Assembly (NCBI GenBank): GCA_022616275.1
Contig: JAKEFB010000061.1
Coordinates: 1-64,000 of the forward strand
Length of the DNA stretch: 64,000 bases
Direction: 5' to 3'
From: Chloroflexota bacterium
GTDB taxonomy: Bacteria > Chloroflexota > Anaerolineae > Promineifilales > Promineifilaceae
The notes beneath the pieces were generated by a model. That model did no database searches, had not been told where the DNA came from, and worked only from the letters and a program-made list of their open reading frames with translations. Shown here one piece after another: positions 7,415 through 15,906 of this stretch. Positions within the stretch are counted from its first letter, which is position 1, and every line of letters begins with the position of its first letter. The translations under genes and the position numbers were made by a program.

Positions 7415-10129
7415 TCATTGGTTGTGAAGGTGAACCAATCCGATCGTACCATCAACGGTAATCCGCTGTCCTGTTCGAATGCGCTCTACGGCTCCAACTG
7501 CGCCGACCACAGCGGGGATGCTGTATTCGCGAGCCACAATAGCTCCATGCGACATTTCGCCACCGGTCTCCATCACCAGACCCCCGGCCATAAGGAACAG
7601 CGGAGTCCAACCAGGATCGGTGGAGGGCGCGACCAGAATGTCGCCTGGAGCCAATCCAGCCCCCAGTGGATCGAGAATCACCTGAGCACGGGCTGTTGCA
7701 ACCCCGGGCGAGGCCGGAACCCCCTGAAGCGTGTCCTCGCTCACTCCGGTGTGCTTTGGCGCAATCGCTGGCTCAGTGCCATCGGACAACAGAACCAGTG
7801 GAACATGTCGGCGCTTCAACTCTTGCTCATAAACAGAACGACGGGATCTCACGATAAGCCGATAATTCGTCCCGGAGAGCGCCGCCTGCGCTTCACGCAG
7901 ACTAAGAAAGAAGATATCTTCAGGCGCTTCCAGTGCTTGAGCTTCTACCAGTGCCTGTCCGACAGGATATAGATACGCCTGCGCCTTGGCCAGCATCAAG
8001 GCAAGCAAATAGCGGGGCATTTCGCGCACTCCACCTAACGCGCGAGCGCGAGTCAGGAAGAAGCGAACCAGCGCACCGCGCAGCCAGTTCTGACGTGTGG
8101 CGCGACGGATAAGCTCGCGCATCATGGCCTCAGCCCCCACTGCTGCCCGCTCGTACTGTACATCTGGCGTGCTCTCCAGATCGCGCAACTCCACATAGCT
8201 GGCAAGCATATCGAATAAGTAAGCAGGGTGTTCTGACCAGCGCGGCGCGCCGAGGTCAAGCTCGTTGACGCTGCGATGGCCGTGAACCGCCAGGAACTCA
8301 GCCAAGCCACCTTGCAGCACGGAAGGCAGCTTCCCATGCAAATAGTTCTCCGCAAGTCGATCTGCTGGCGTATTCTGCACAAGGTTCACCAGCGCTGAAT
8401 CAGCCTGTACCCTTTGGGCCAGCGCCCAGAGGGCAAGCGTCATCTCCGTAGTGGGATTGAAAGGCAGTCCTCGCAGCACAATCTGAAGCTCGCTCGCCGT
8501 CGCCTTATCACCCAACAACTTCCCGGCCAGCCCGATACTTGCTATGCCGCCGAGCATCACGGGGAGTACCGCAGGCAGAAATAGGGGAATAGTTGTAGTG
8601 AGGAGGCTCTCGACCGCTTCCAGGCAGTCACGTGTACTGGCATCCGGCTGAACCTTCCCGCTGTCGCGCACTGTTTGCTCAATGCGGAGCAGCCGGGCGT
8701 ATCCTCTCTTTGGTGCAGCGAGTGTCTGAGGTAAGTACCAGGCGGCCCTGGTGCGGATAAGGAATCGTCCGAGAGGGCGAATTAATCGGCTCAGAGGTAC
8801 GGAATGCAACGACAAGCGTGGATCTTCGATCAGTTGCCCAAAGACCGCGCCGGCATGCGCCTCAGCCTGGGCCATCATGCGGATGAGAAGGGTACGTCCG
8901 AACGTACTGCGGAGTGGGCTGGTCACGTCGAGATAAACCCGTGAAGCAATATCTTTCACAAAGGCAGGGCCGTCCAGCGGACTACTGACAGGAAACCCGG
9001 CGAAGGCCATGATAGAGGAGGCCAGCAAACGAGTAGCAGCAATGCCCATCGGTGTGAAGGGCTTATAGCTGCCTTGTTGGACGTTAAATGATAGGTAGAC
9101 CCTCAGTTCTTGGTCGCTGTGGGGAGCATCTGGAGGCAGCGGAAATAAGGTGGTAATCGGCCGCGCCTGTAGCAGCCAGATCTGCTTCTCTGCATCAATA
9201 GCCCATTCGATATCTTGCGGCGCTCCGAAGTGTGCTTCAACTTGCTTACCCAGCTTCACCAGCGCAACGACCTGCTCATCCGTGAGACTGAAGCTTTCGG
9301 CTGGCAGGGCCACAGCTTCCTGCTCAACGCCGCCACCCGGTAGAGCCCGAACACGCAGCCGCTTGTCACCCAGCCGGCGCTCCACAATTTCGCCCCCGGG
9401 TAAATTGACCACGAAGCGATCCGGATTGACTAACCCGGAAACCACCGCCTCCCCCAAGCCCAAACTGGCATTGATCACCCCCTGGCGTCGTCGTCCAGTA
9501 AGCGGATTAGCGGTGAAGAGGACTCCGGCGACTTCTGCATCAACCAGGCGCTGCACAATCACGGCCAAGCGCACAGCCTCGTGCTCGATACCTTGACTGG
9601 CGCGATACGCCACTGCCCGATCCGTCCAGAGGGAAGCCCAACAGCGATGCACCGCTTCGAGCACCGCATCCAGCCCCACTACGTTCAAATAAGTGTCCTG
9701 CTGACCCGCGAAACTGGCCGAGGGCAGGTCTTCAGCGGTAGCCGAGGAACGTATTGCTACCGGGATAGGCTGATTCTTGCTCAAATCCTCATAGGCCTGG
9801 CGAATTTCTGCCGTGATGCGCTCAGGCACAGCGACCTTTAAGAACTCGACCCGCACTGCTTCCGCCAGTTCTGCAAGCTGGTCAATACTCGTCGCGGCAA
9901 TCTGGTCAAGAATAGGTTCAAGGCGTATCTGAGCGATGAATTGGTCATAGGCCGCAGTAGTCAAACAAAATCCGTCCGGCACAGGAAATCCGGCCTGTAT
10001 CAATTCACCCAGATTGGCGGCTTTGCCTCCGGCTAAAGGCAGTGCATTAGCCTTAATCCCGGAAAGCGGCAGGATGAGAGGTTTATCGTTTATCCCGGAT
10101 AAATCGCTGGGTGGCTGACCTTGATGCAC
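7415..10129 (-). CDS. PEP-utilising enzyme, rifampicin phosphotransferase-like
   Basis: The 904-residue protein has three parts: an N-terminal ATP-grasp-like PEP synthase/PPDK ATP-binding domain (about 1-325, with GGKAANLGEL and VAIRSSATAEDLPSASFAGQQDT), a long middle region (about 330-770) and a C-terminal phosphohistidine swivel domain with GGEMSHGAIVARE, His at about 861. The His domain at the extreme C-terminus and the absence of a PEP TIM barrel match rifampicin phosphotransferases rather than PEP synthase (about 790 residues, different order). The substrate cannot be read off. It starts at a GTG. It is poor in GGCCGG words compared with its paralogue at 15907-18597, suggesting a different history. 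Confidence 0.8.
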   Translation of the reverse strand: MHQGQPPSDLSGINDKPLILPLSGIKANALPLAGGKAANLGELIQAGFPVPDGFCLTTAAYDQFIAQIRLEPILDQIAATSIDQLAELAEAVRVEFLKVAVPERITAEIRQAYEDLSKNQPIPVAIRSSATAEDLPSASFAGQQDTYLNVVGLDAVLEAVHRCWASLWTDRAVAYRASQGIEHEAVRLAVIVQRLVDAEVAGVLFTANPLTGRRRQGVINASLGLGEAVVSGLVNPDRFVVNLPGGEIVERRLGDKRLRVRALPGGGVEQEAVALPAESFSLTDEQVVALVKLGKQVEAHFGAPQDIEWAIDAEKQIWLLQARPITTLFPLPPDAPHSDQELRVYLSFNVQQGSYKPFTPMGIAATRLLASSIMAFAGFPVSSPLDGPAFVKDIASRVYLDVTSPLRSTFGRTLLIRMMAQAEAHAGAVFGQLIEDPRLSLHSVPLSRLIRPLGRFLIRTRAAWYLPQTLAAPKRGYARLLRIEQTVRDSGKVQPDASTRDCLEAVESLLTTTIPLFLPAVLPVMLGGIASIGLAGKLLGDKATASELQIVLRGLPFNPTTEMTLALWALAQRVQADSALVNLVQNTPADRLAENYLHGKLPSVLQGGLAEFLAVHGHRSVNELDLGAPRWSEHPAYLFDMLASYVELRDLESTPDVQYERAAVGAEAMMRELIRRATRQNWLRGALVRFFLTRARALGGVREMPRYLLALMLAKAQAYLYPVGQALVEAQALEAPEDIFFLSLREAQAALSGTNYRLIVRSRRSVYEQELKRRHVPLVLLSDGTEPAIAPKHTGVSEDTLQGVPASPGVATARAQVILDPLGAGLAPGDILVAPSTDPGWTPLFLMAGGLVMETGGEMSHGAIVAREYSIPAVVGAVGAVERIRTGQRITVDGTIGLVHLHNQ

Positions 10130-10344
10130 GGCACTATTTCCTTATGGTATTACAGTTCGGGCAGGTAACTATCGCTGTATTTCAAGTATACGAGCGCTGA
10201 AGGCCGTGGGGAAGTGAGGGCGATCCCGTTTTTGGTCGCTACAAAACTCCTACCCGCAGGCATGACAAATGTAAGGGAAGAAGATGGTTTCATTCATCTC
10301 GTTATCGCCAGTTTCAGCCTATGACCCACTCGCACCAAAGGTTA

Positions 10345-10350
10345 TATAAT
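10345..10350 (+). promoter_or_regulatory. Probable -10 box TATAAT
   Basis: TATAAT lies 44 bp before the GTG of the next gene, in the 264-bp gap after the divergent PEP-utilising gene. No good -35 match is seen at 17 bp. The rest of the gap (10130-10344) shows no gene or clear repeat. Confidence 0.45.
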
Positions 10351-10393
10351 AGCCGGAGAGAGGTCCGGCAAGTTACCATGAAGGAGTGCGGCA

Positions 10394-10837
10394 GTGTCAC
10401 AGGCTGAACAGGATGTCATCCTCGTAGAGTATTATCAGGGGGCATACGGGCCAACCATCAGAATGGCGCCCACGACGCTAGAATCCTTGAGGCGCTTGCG
10501 GGATTTCTTTCTGGATCTTGCGGAAGGACGGCAAGAAGTGGAGTTAGAGGATCTTGGCCCAGCCAGGATGGTGGGTATTCAATCATTATCTTTCAGGCTT
10601 GGAACTAGAGAGTCGCCACTAGGTGGAACGTTACAAGGTAGAAGACAAACAGCAACAGGGCTAGAGTTCGTGTGGACGAACTCTGCCCAGGAATGGATGG
10701 ATTGCGCCGATATGGTGGACAATATGATTGTTGGCGGTGAGCCGGGACATCAATACCTTACAGTTGAGGGTGTGGATGATGCCCTGGTTGAAGTTTCTTA
10801 TGCAGAGAGTGGCGGCCGCCTGGTTTTTCGGCCGTAG
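10394..10837 (+). CDS. Hypothetical protein (147 aa)
   Basis: I do not recognise this family. The 147-residue protein is acidic, has no signal peptide or membrane helix, and reads as mixed alpha/beta. The GTG start at 10394 is supported by AAGGAG 7 nt upstream; an ATG at 10378 is out of frame. It ends 3 bp before the following lipoprotein gene, so the two probably form an operon. Like its neighbours it is poor in GGCCGG words. Confidence 0.65.
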   Translation: MSQAEQDVILVEYYQGAYGPTIRMAPTTLESLRRLRDFFLDLAEGRQEVELEDLGPARMVGIQSLSFRLGTRESPLGGTLQGRRQTATGLEFVWTNSAQEWMDCADMVDNMIVGGEPGHQYLTVEGVDDALVEVSYAESGGRLVFRP

Positions 10838-10840
10838 CTC

Positions 10841-11797
10841 ATGTCAGTCATGGTACAATTCAAAAGGACTTTTGCACAAATCGTGGGTTGGATGGTGTAC
10901 CTGATCTGTTTCCTGGCGGCCGGTTGCGGCCCCACCAATGACTCAAACACGACTACTCCTGTTCCCGTGACTCGCATTACGGCCATACCCAGCATGACTT
11001 CATCTCTACTGATGGCGGCGACACCGACAAATACCCGTTGGCCCTCACCCACACCTTCTCCCACGAAGACCAGGCCGCCCACTTTAACGCCATTGCCTAC
11101 AATCCCAGCAGAAGCGGCACCAGAACTGGTTCAAGACCTCCTTCAAAACAATGCCGGTTGTAGACTACCATGTTGGTGGGGAGCAATACCGGGACAAACA
11201 ACCTGGCAAGAAGCAGAACGTTTCTTAAACAGCTTTCAAGCTGAAGTTTCTTCCCGGCAAGGCTTTCACGAGGTACGTGTCGCAGTTCCTGAAGAAGTAT
11301 ATTCAGCCGGACTTGGATATATCCTGTTGTACTACTGGGCGCCAGAGGATGTTATTGAGCAAATAGACGTAATGCCCGCGCCTTCAACTACTTACCAACT
11401 CCCTCAAGTGTTGGTTGACTATAGCCTACCAACGGCCGTCTGGATCAGTACGTATGCGGGAGCACGAGATGGTACACTTCCCTTTCGCCTCTTGCTGTTT
11501 TATCCAGAACAGGGAATTTCGATACAGTATATTGATCACCTGGCTGATGAAGTAGACTACAAGATTTCAGGATGCTTTCAAGAAGAAGACAGCCCCCCGA
11601 CTCTGTTCCTCTCGTCACCCGAGATCGCCCTGACCCCTCAAGAAGTGCTAGAGGTTTCTCATTTTGATGAAGGGCAATTTTATCTGCCTTTAGAAGAAGC
11701 AACGGGAATGGAAATAGAAACTTTTTACCAAATCTTTAAGCAATCTAATGGTACAAACTGCCTGGAAACACCAGTAGAATTGTGGACTGGATATTGA
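10841..11797 (+). CDS. Putative lipoprotein with CWWG-motif domain
   Basis: A 318-residue secreted protein. The N-terminus is a lipoprotein signal (ICFLAAGC, Cys near residue 29), followed by a Thr/Pro-rich stalk (about 35-90) typical of surface lipoproteins in Chloroflexota. The globular part begins with NNAGCRLPCWWGAIPGQTTWQEAERFL, a motif I associate with Chloroflexota lipoproteins of unknown function. No enzyme motif is visible. It lies directly downstream of the 147-residue protein and probably shares its transcript. Confidence 0.7.
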   Translation: MSVMVQFKRTFAQIVGWMVYLICFLAAGCGPTNDSNTTTPVPVTRITAIPSMTSSLLMAATPTNTRWPSPTPSPTKTRPPTLTPLPTIPAEAAPELVQDLLQNNAGCRLPCWWGAIPGQTTWQEAERFLNSFQAEVSSRQGFHEVRVAVPEEVYSAGLGYILLYYWAPEDVIEQIDVMPAPSTTYQLPQVLVDYSLPTAVWISTYAGARDGTLPFRLLLFYPEQGISIQYIDHLADEVDYKISGCFQEEDSPPTLFLSSPEIALTPQEVLEVSHFDEGQFYLPLEEATGMEIETFYQIFKQSNGTNCLETPVELWTGY

Positions 11798-11818
11798 TTT
11801 CTTGGTTTTCCGATGTGT

Positions 11819-11911
11819 CTACTCCGTAGACTCCGAACCGGCCGGCAGCTCACCAACGAGGCGGATCAGGTCCAGGTGTTGGATGGCGCTAGCGGCTGCC
11901 TCCATCAGTAT
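11819..11911 (-). pseudogene. Remnant of the small helical protein found at 14400-14600
   Basis: Read on the minus strand, this stretch encodes MEAAASAIQHLDLIRLVGEL followed by PAGSESTE and a TAG stop. It matches the C-terminal half of the 66-residue protein at 14400-14600 (VEAAASAIQRLDLIGLIREL). The N-terminal half is missing and replaced by unrelated sequence, so this is a truncated copy and probably not functional. Confidence 0.6.
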
Positions 11912-12117
11912 GGTTGGCCAACTAACGTAGATCGTCAACATAGTTTAAACTTACGCAGGGCATTTGTATACTCCCCGCAATGCCGGTTTTGACCTGCTGA
12001 ACGGAGTAAGTATTATTATGATCATGATCTCGTTGATCATCTTGGTCACCTGACCAGGTGACCACCCACCACTTCAACCAGGTCAGACAGATCCCCAACC
12101 AACTTCAACCAACCTGG
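11912..12117. other. Gene-free gap with short palindromes
   Basis: The gap from 11798 to 12117 (320 bp) holds the remnant above and no intact gene. At 12044-12063 GGTCACCTG-AC-CAGGTGACC is a 9-bp-arm palindrome, and just upstream there is a cluster of GATCATGATC words. It lies between convergent genes, so a bidirectional terminator is possible, but no T tract is seen. Confidence 0.4.
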
Positions 12118-12867
12118 CTACAGCCGCGTGTAGCGAAACCCAACGGTCACGTGGTGCCTGTAGCCGGGGGTGAGCCGGATGTTGGGGTCTTTCCAGCTCC
12201 GGTTGGCGGCCCGCAGGCTGAGGGGGCTGTCGCTGCTCCACGAGCCGCCGCGCAGCAGGCGCGGCCCCCGGCCGTTTGGATCGGCCGTCCCGCTCTCCCA
12301 CTCCGTCAAACACCACTCCCAGACGTTGCCGCTCATATCCATCACCCCGTAAGGGCTGGCCCCGGCCGGGTAGCGGGTCACCGGCGTCGTCTCGTCCACG
12401 TTCCGGTTCCAGTTGCAGAGGCTCTCGGTGGGATCGGCGTTGCCCCAGGGGTATTCCCGGCCGTCGTCTCCCTGGGCGGCGCGCTGCCACTGCTGCTCAG
12501 TGGGCAGGGTAATAAACACGCCGGTGGCCTGGCCCAGCCAGCGGCAAAAGGCCAGGGCCTCGTACCAGGAAACGCCGACGACCGGGCAGTCCGGCCGGTT
12601 CCAGTCGAGGTCCTGCCAGTAGCGCGGTTCCGTCCATCTCTCCTTCTCCCGGAGCGCCCAGCCGGCATCTACCCACCAGGCCGGGTTTTGGTAGCCACCG
12701 GCGGCGACGAATGCGGCGTATTGGGCGTTGGTGACCGGATACCTGGCCATGGCAAACGGGGCAACGTCGAAGGTCGTTGGTTGGGAGAGATAACCCCCCT
12801 CGGCCAGCGTTACCGGCCCGCCTGGTATCTCTATCCATTCATGGGCGATAAAATCTTTGGCCATCAT
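12118..12867 (-). CDS. SUMF1 / formylglycine-generating-enzyme-family protein
   Basis: A 249-residue single-domain protein of the FGE-sulfatase (SUMF1) fold. Clear landmarks are WIEIPGGPV at the N-terminus, RYPVTNAQYAAFV, PVVGVSWYEALAFCRWLG, LPTEQQWQRAA, YPWGN, DMSGNVWEWC and the C-terminal RGGSW and VGFRYTRL. The family includes the Cys-to-formylglycine enzyme and many members that act as sensor or effector domains or hydroxylases. The FGE active-site Cys pair cannot be confirmed, and no sulfatase is nearby, so substrate and role are open. ATG codons at 12867 and 12864 are both possible starts. Confidence 0.85.
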   Translation of the reverse strand: MMAKDFIAHEWIEIPGGPVTLAEGGYLSQPTTFDVAPFAMARYPVTNAQYAAFVAAGGYQNPAWWVDAGWALREKERWTEPRYWQDLDWNRPDCPVVGVSWYEALAFCRWLGQATGVFITLPTEQQWQRAAQGDDGREYPWGNADPTESLCNWNRNVDETTPVTRYPAGASPYGVMDMSGNVWEWCLTEWESGTADPNGRGPRLLRGGSWSSDSPLSLRAANRSWKDPNIRLTPGYRHHVTVGFRYTRL

Positions 12868-12880
12868 ACTTTCCCGGCCG

Positions 12881-13741
12881 CTAGATAGCGACGAGTTCTC
12901 CGGCCGCTAAAAAGGAGAGAATAGGCCCGGTGGTGTTTAAAAGCACGTGCCCGGCATTGGGCAATATCTTAACCACCATGTGCGGCGCCAGCTTTCGCAT
13001 TCGCGCCGCAACTGCTTCCAGATCGCTGATGGCATCCTGTGCGCCGCCCAACAAAAACAGGGGCATCACCAGGCGCCGTAATTCCTCGTCGGAAAAGAGG
13101 GGCAGGACGCCAAGGCGCGCCTTAAAGTGACTGATAATTGGAGTAGTAATTTCCTCTACCCCTACAGGGATTGGCTGGCGGCCATAGAGCCAGCGTATCA
13201 GACGCCTGGCCCCCCACCGGCCAAGAAGAGACAAAGGGATGGCGATGACGATAAACGACACCCGGGCCGGAACAATACCGCCAGGCGCCAGCAGGACGAG
13301 TTTTTCCACCCGTTCCGGCCGGTAGGCGGCGAATTTGATGGCCGTCCAGCCACCCTGAGAAATACCCACCACGATGGCTTTGTCTAGCTCCAGGGCATCA
13401 AAGACGTCGTCCAGCCATTCGGCGTAAGCAGGGCTGTCCCAGGCCAGGCGGTTGGGAGCACTTTTTCCCGGCTCGCCAGGTAAATCAATAGCATAGACGC
13501 GGTAACGACGACTGTATTCGACTATGTCGCCTCGCCACATGGCCGAGTTTGTGGCGGCGCCGTGCAGTAAGACCAGGGCCGGCGCAGAAAGTTCGCCGCT
13601 GGAGATGACAAAGGTATGGCCGTGCCGCGTGGCAACAGTCCCCATTTCACAGGGGACGGGCCACCGGGCCAATAGGGAGTCATAGAGAGCCTGTACCGCT
13701 CGCTCGCCGGCCGGTGTCTTGTAAATAGATTTCGTGTTCAT
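12881..13741 (-). CDS. Alpha/beta hydrolase
   Basis: A 286-residue alpha/beta-hydrolase. LVLLHGAATNSAMW is the oxyanion loop, VVGISQGG the nucleophile elbow with catalytic Ser, LGGAQDAISD carries the acid, and NAGHVLL the catalytic His. The substrate is not predictable. The ATG at 13741 is preferred over a start 37 codons upstream because it forms an ATGA overlap with the stop of the PadR gene, a classic coupled arrangement. The hydrolase is therefore probably controlled by that regulator. Confidence 0.85.
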   Translation of the reverse strand: MNTKSIYKTPAGERAVQALYDSLLARWPVPCEMGTVATRHGHTFVISSGELSAPALVLLHGAATNSAMWRGDIVEYSRRYRVYAIDLPGEPGKSAPNRLAWDSPAYAEWLDDVFDALELDKAIVVGISQGGWTAIKFAAYRPERVEKLVLLAPGGIVPARVSFIVIAIPLSLLGRWGARRLIRWLYGRQPIPVGVEEITTPIISHFKARLGVLPLFSDEELRRLVMPLFLLGGAQDAISDLEAVAARMRKLAPHMVVKILPNAGHVLLNTTGPILSFLAAGELVAI

Positions 13742-14298
13742 CGTGAACCCTCTTGCTTTGGTGGCACGTTGGGCAATTCCTGGCGTAGCTGGCGCAGCCA
13801 GTTTAATTCGTGCTCGTAAAAGGAAATCCAGTTCTTGCCAATCATGTCCCACAAATAGGCCGTGCGTGGCGTTGCGGCCGGAGACGCCTTTCTTCGCCGC
13901 TCCTGCTCCTGGACCATGAGCAGCCTGACGCGCAACTCTTCTTCATAGTTGTCCAACAGGGCGTTTAATTCATCCGGCTCCAATTGATCCTCCCACATGA
14001 GCTGGATCAGAAAGGAGTTTTTAAGTTGCGGTAACTCCGGCGCGGCCGCCAGCCACTGCTTCAAAGCCGCCAGGCCCGTATCGGTGATGGTGTAGACCTT
14101 GCGCGAGGGACTACTCTCCTGGTGTTGGACCTCTTTGGTGACCAGCTTTTCTCGATAGAGTTGGGCCAGCGTCGTGTAAATCTGGTTGTTATTCCCTGAC
14201 CAATAGAGTGTTTCTGAGCCGGTAAACAGCTTCTTGAGTTCGTACCCGGTCAGGGATTTCCAACTCAAGAATCCCAGGATGGCATATTTAATAGACAT
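13738..14298 (-). CDS. PadR-family transcriptional regulator
   Basis: A 186-residue protein with the PadR winged-helix domain (about 1-85: AILGFLSWKSLTGYELKKLF, then YTTLAQLYREKLV and VYTITDTGLAALKQWL) and a helical C-terminal dimerisation region (PadR-C, about 95-180). PadR proteins are usually repressors released by small aromatic or drug-like ligands. It is the first gene of a two-gene operon with the hydrolase. A double palindromic operator lies 33 bp upstream of its start, consistent with autorepression. Confidence 0.9.
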   Translation of the reverse strand: MSIKYAILGFLSWKSLTGYELKKLFTGSETLYWSGNNNQIYTTLAQLYREKLVTKEVQHQESSPSRKVYTITDTGLAALKQWLAAAPELPQLKNSFLIQLMWEDQLEPDELNALLDNYEEELRVRLLMVQEQERRRKASPAATPRTAYLWDMIGKNWISFYEHELNWLRQLRQELPNVPPKQEGSR

Positions 14299-14330
14299 AA
14301 CACTTTAGCGCCTCTGACAACTTGTTAGTG

Positions 14331-14358
14331 TAACATATGTTACTAATAACATATGTTA
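14331..14358 (-). promoter_or_regulatory. Double 12-bp palindrome, probable PadR operator
   Basis: Two identical perfect palindromes TAACATATGTTA at 14331-14342 and 14347-14358, 16 bp apart from centre to centre. They sit in the promoter region of the padR-hydrolase operon. PadR operators commonly carry ATGT and ACAT half-sites, as here (ACATATGT). Confidence 0.75.
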
Positions 14359-14399
14359 TGGCTATATTTTAATGGAATAGTTATTGGTTGTCAAGCAAG

Positions 14400-14600
14400 T
14401 TATTGAGGGGAAGCGGCCGGTAGCTCCCGGATGAGACCAATAAGGTCCAGGCGCTGGATGGCGCTCGCGGCCGCCTCAACCGCCCCCTCGTAACAGAGGC
14501 CATCCAGCGCAGCCTGTTCAAAACCGGACGCGGCCGCCGCCAGGCAGGCCTGGCGCACGGCTTCGGCCAGGTGTCGTCGTTCAGCTTCACTCATCTTCAT
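14400..14600 (-). CDS. Small helical protein, 66 aa, unknown function
   Basis: The sequence is Ala/Leu/Glu-rich and almost entirely helical, with no membrane segment. I do not know the family. That it is a real gene is supported by a partial second copy at 11819-11911, whose changes keep the residues similar. ATG codons at 14600 or 14594 could start it. Confidence 0.55.
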   Translation of the reverse strand: MKMSEAERRHLAEAVRQACLAAAASGFEQAALDGLCYEGAVEAAASAIQRLDLIGLIRELPAASPQ

Positions 14601-14646
14601 CGTCCCACCATTCGCCGTATGATCTCTATAGCGGGGTTGCCAGCCG

Positions 14647-15624
14647 CTACTCGTACATTTTGCCCAACTCCAAGATCTCAGCCATGTCCCGCCAGGTGCA
14701 TACTTGCGACTGAAGAGGACGGCCGATGAAAGTAGAGCTGGCCCGTTCTATAACTTCGGCCGTTTGACAATAGTCATAGAACCCCCGGACGCCAGCCTCA
14801 AGATAATATTCTACTAATAAATTGGCCCAACTGGACAGCAGGTTATCGGGGATATAAGAAGTAGATTTCTCCGACACGATCTGAAGTTCTACTATCTGTG
14901 ACAGAAGGATATGCTGCAGATACGAATAGTCGTCTACTGTGTCTGTATTTAGTTCCGTTGATACGTACCCATGCCAGCTTTCATCAAAAGCTATCGGTTC
15001 GGAATGAAAGGCTTCGACAAATAGGCGGGCGACCAGGTGGGGCGACGCAGGTTCTACTCTGTGCTTTTCGAGCACACCCCATAACGCCCGCAGATAGTGC
15101 TCCAATGACCCTTCGTAGTCAATAGCCTGGCTGTTGCTTAGGTAGACCAGGAAGTTTATCAGGTCGCTGATCGTCATAACGTCCTCAGGCGAGCGGGTCA
15201 TCATTACCTGGTGTGGCCGGAAGCCCGCTGGCCAGGTGGTCGCCCGGTTGTAGTGAATGCCGGCCAACTTAGTGTTTTCCAGAGAAGTCTCTTCTAAACG
15301 GGCGGCTTCCAGATCAGCGCCCCGGAGGTCCGCATTATTCAGGTTCGCGCCGCGAAAGTCTGCCCACCGGGCATAGACGCTGGTCAGGTTGGCCGATTTT
15401 AAGCTTGCTTGCCGCAGATCCGCTCCTTGCAGAACGGCGCGTTCCAGGTCTGCCCCCTCCAGGTTGGCACCCATAAGGCTGGCCTTGGTCAGACTCGCGT
15501 CTTTGAGAACTGCCCCGGCCAGGTTGGCATGCGCCAGGTTGGCCCTGGACAAGTCTGCCTTTGAAAAATCTATTCCACGAAGGTCGTGATGCGCCAGATT
15601 TTTATCATCGGGGATAATGAACAT
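14647..15624 (-). CDS. Pentapeptide-repeat protein with helical C-terminal domain
   Basis: A 325-residue protein. Residues about 10-125 are some twenty pentapeptide repeats (A[DN]LxxA[DN]L pattern: ADLSRANLAHANLAGAVL and so on), which form a right-handed square beta helix. After an HYNRATTWPAGF cap near 125-135, residues 140-325 form a predominantly helical region with no motif I recognise. There is no signal peptide or membrane helix, so it is probably cytosolic. Pentapeptide proteins can mimic DNA or act as scaffolds; the fused domain suggests a scaffold, but this is inference. Confidence 0.75.
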   Translation of the reverse strand: MFIIPDDKNLAHHDLRGIDFSKADLSRANLAHANLAGAVLKDASLTKASLMGANLEGADLERAVLQGADLRQASLKSANLTSVYARWADFRGANLNNADLRGADLEAARLEETSLENTKLAGIHYNRATTWPAGFRPHQVMMTRSPEDVMTISDLINFLVYLSNSQAIDYEGSLEHYLRALWGVLEKHRVEPASPHLVARLFVEAFHSEPIAFDESWHGYVSTELNTDTVDDYSYLQHILLSQIVELQIVSEKSTSYIPDNLLSSWANLLVEYYLEAGVRGFYDYCQTAEVIERASSTFIGRPLQSQVCTWRDMAEILELGKMYE

Positions 15625-15665
15625 AGTTAAGACAACGCTCCATTACTATAACCCTGGCTCTAATC

Positions 15666-15860
15666 TTAACCCCCCGCTTCATCACATAACTTGCACTCTA
15701 GCTCGGCACCCAGGAATTGTCGCCTGCCTTCTTCGGTCAGCACCCACGGCCGGTTGATCCAGGGCGGGTCATGGCGGATGTGCTGGCCGTGTCCGCAGGT
15801 CAGCTCGGCCACCCACACGCCTTCATAGTCCAGGTGAAAACCTATAATCGGTCGCTTCAT
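15666..15860 (-). CDS. DUF3565-family small zinc-binding-type protein
   Basis: A 64-residue protein matching the DUF3565 pattern throughout: IIGFHLDYEGVWVAELTCGH, GQHIRHDPPW, NRPWVLTEEGRRQFLG and CKLCD. The conserved Cys/His (CGHGQH and CKLC) suggest a metal site. The function of the family is unknown. Confidence 0.85.
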   Translation of the reverse strand: MKRPIIGFHLDYEGVWVAELTCGHGQHIRHDPPWINRPWVLTEEGRRQFLGAELECKLCDEAGG

Positions 15861-15906
15861 CGGGTAATAGCTACGAAATGACCGGAATTATCGCGAATTC
15901 GTGTCG

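Noticed and set aside
12044..12063. The GGTCACCTG/CAGGTGACC palindrome as an attachment site or mobile-element end
   Set aside because: No integrase, transposase or second copy is present, so only a local hairpin or binding site can be supported.
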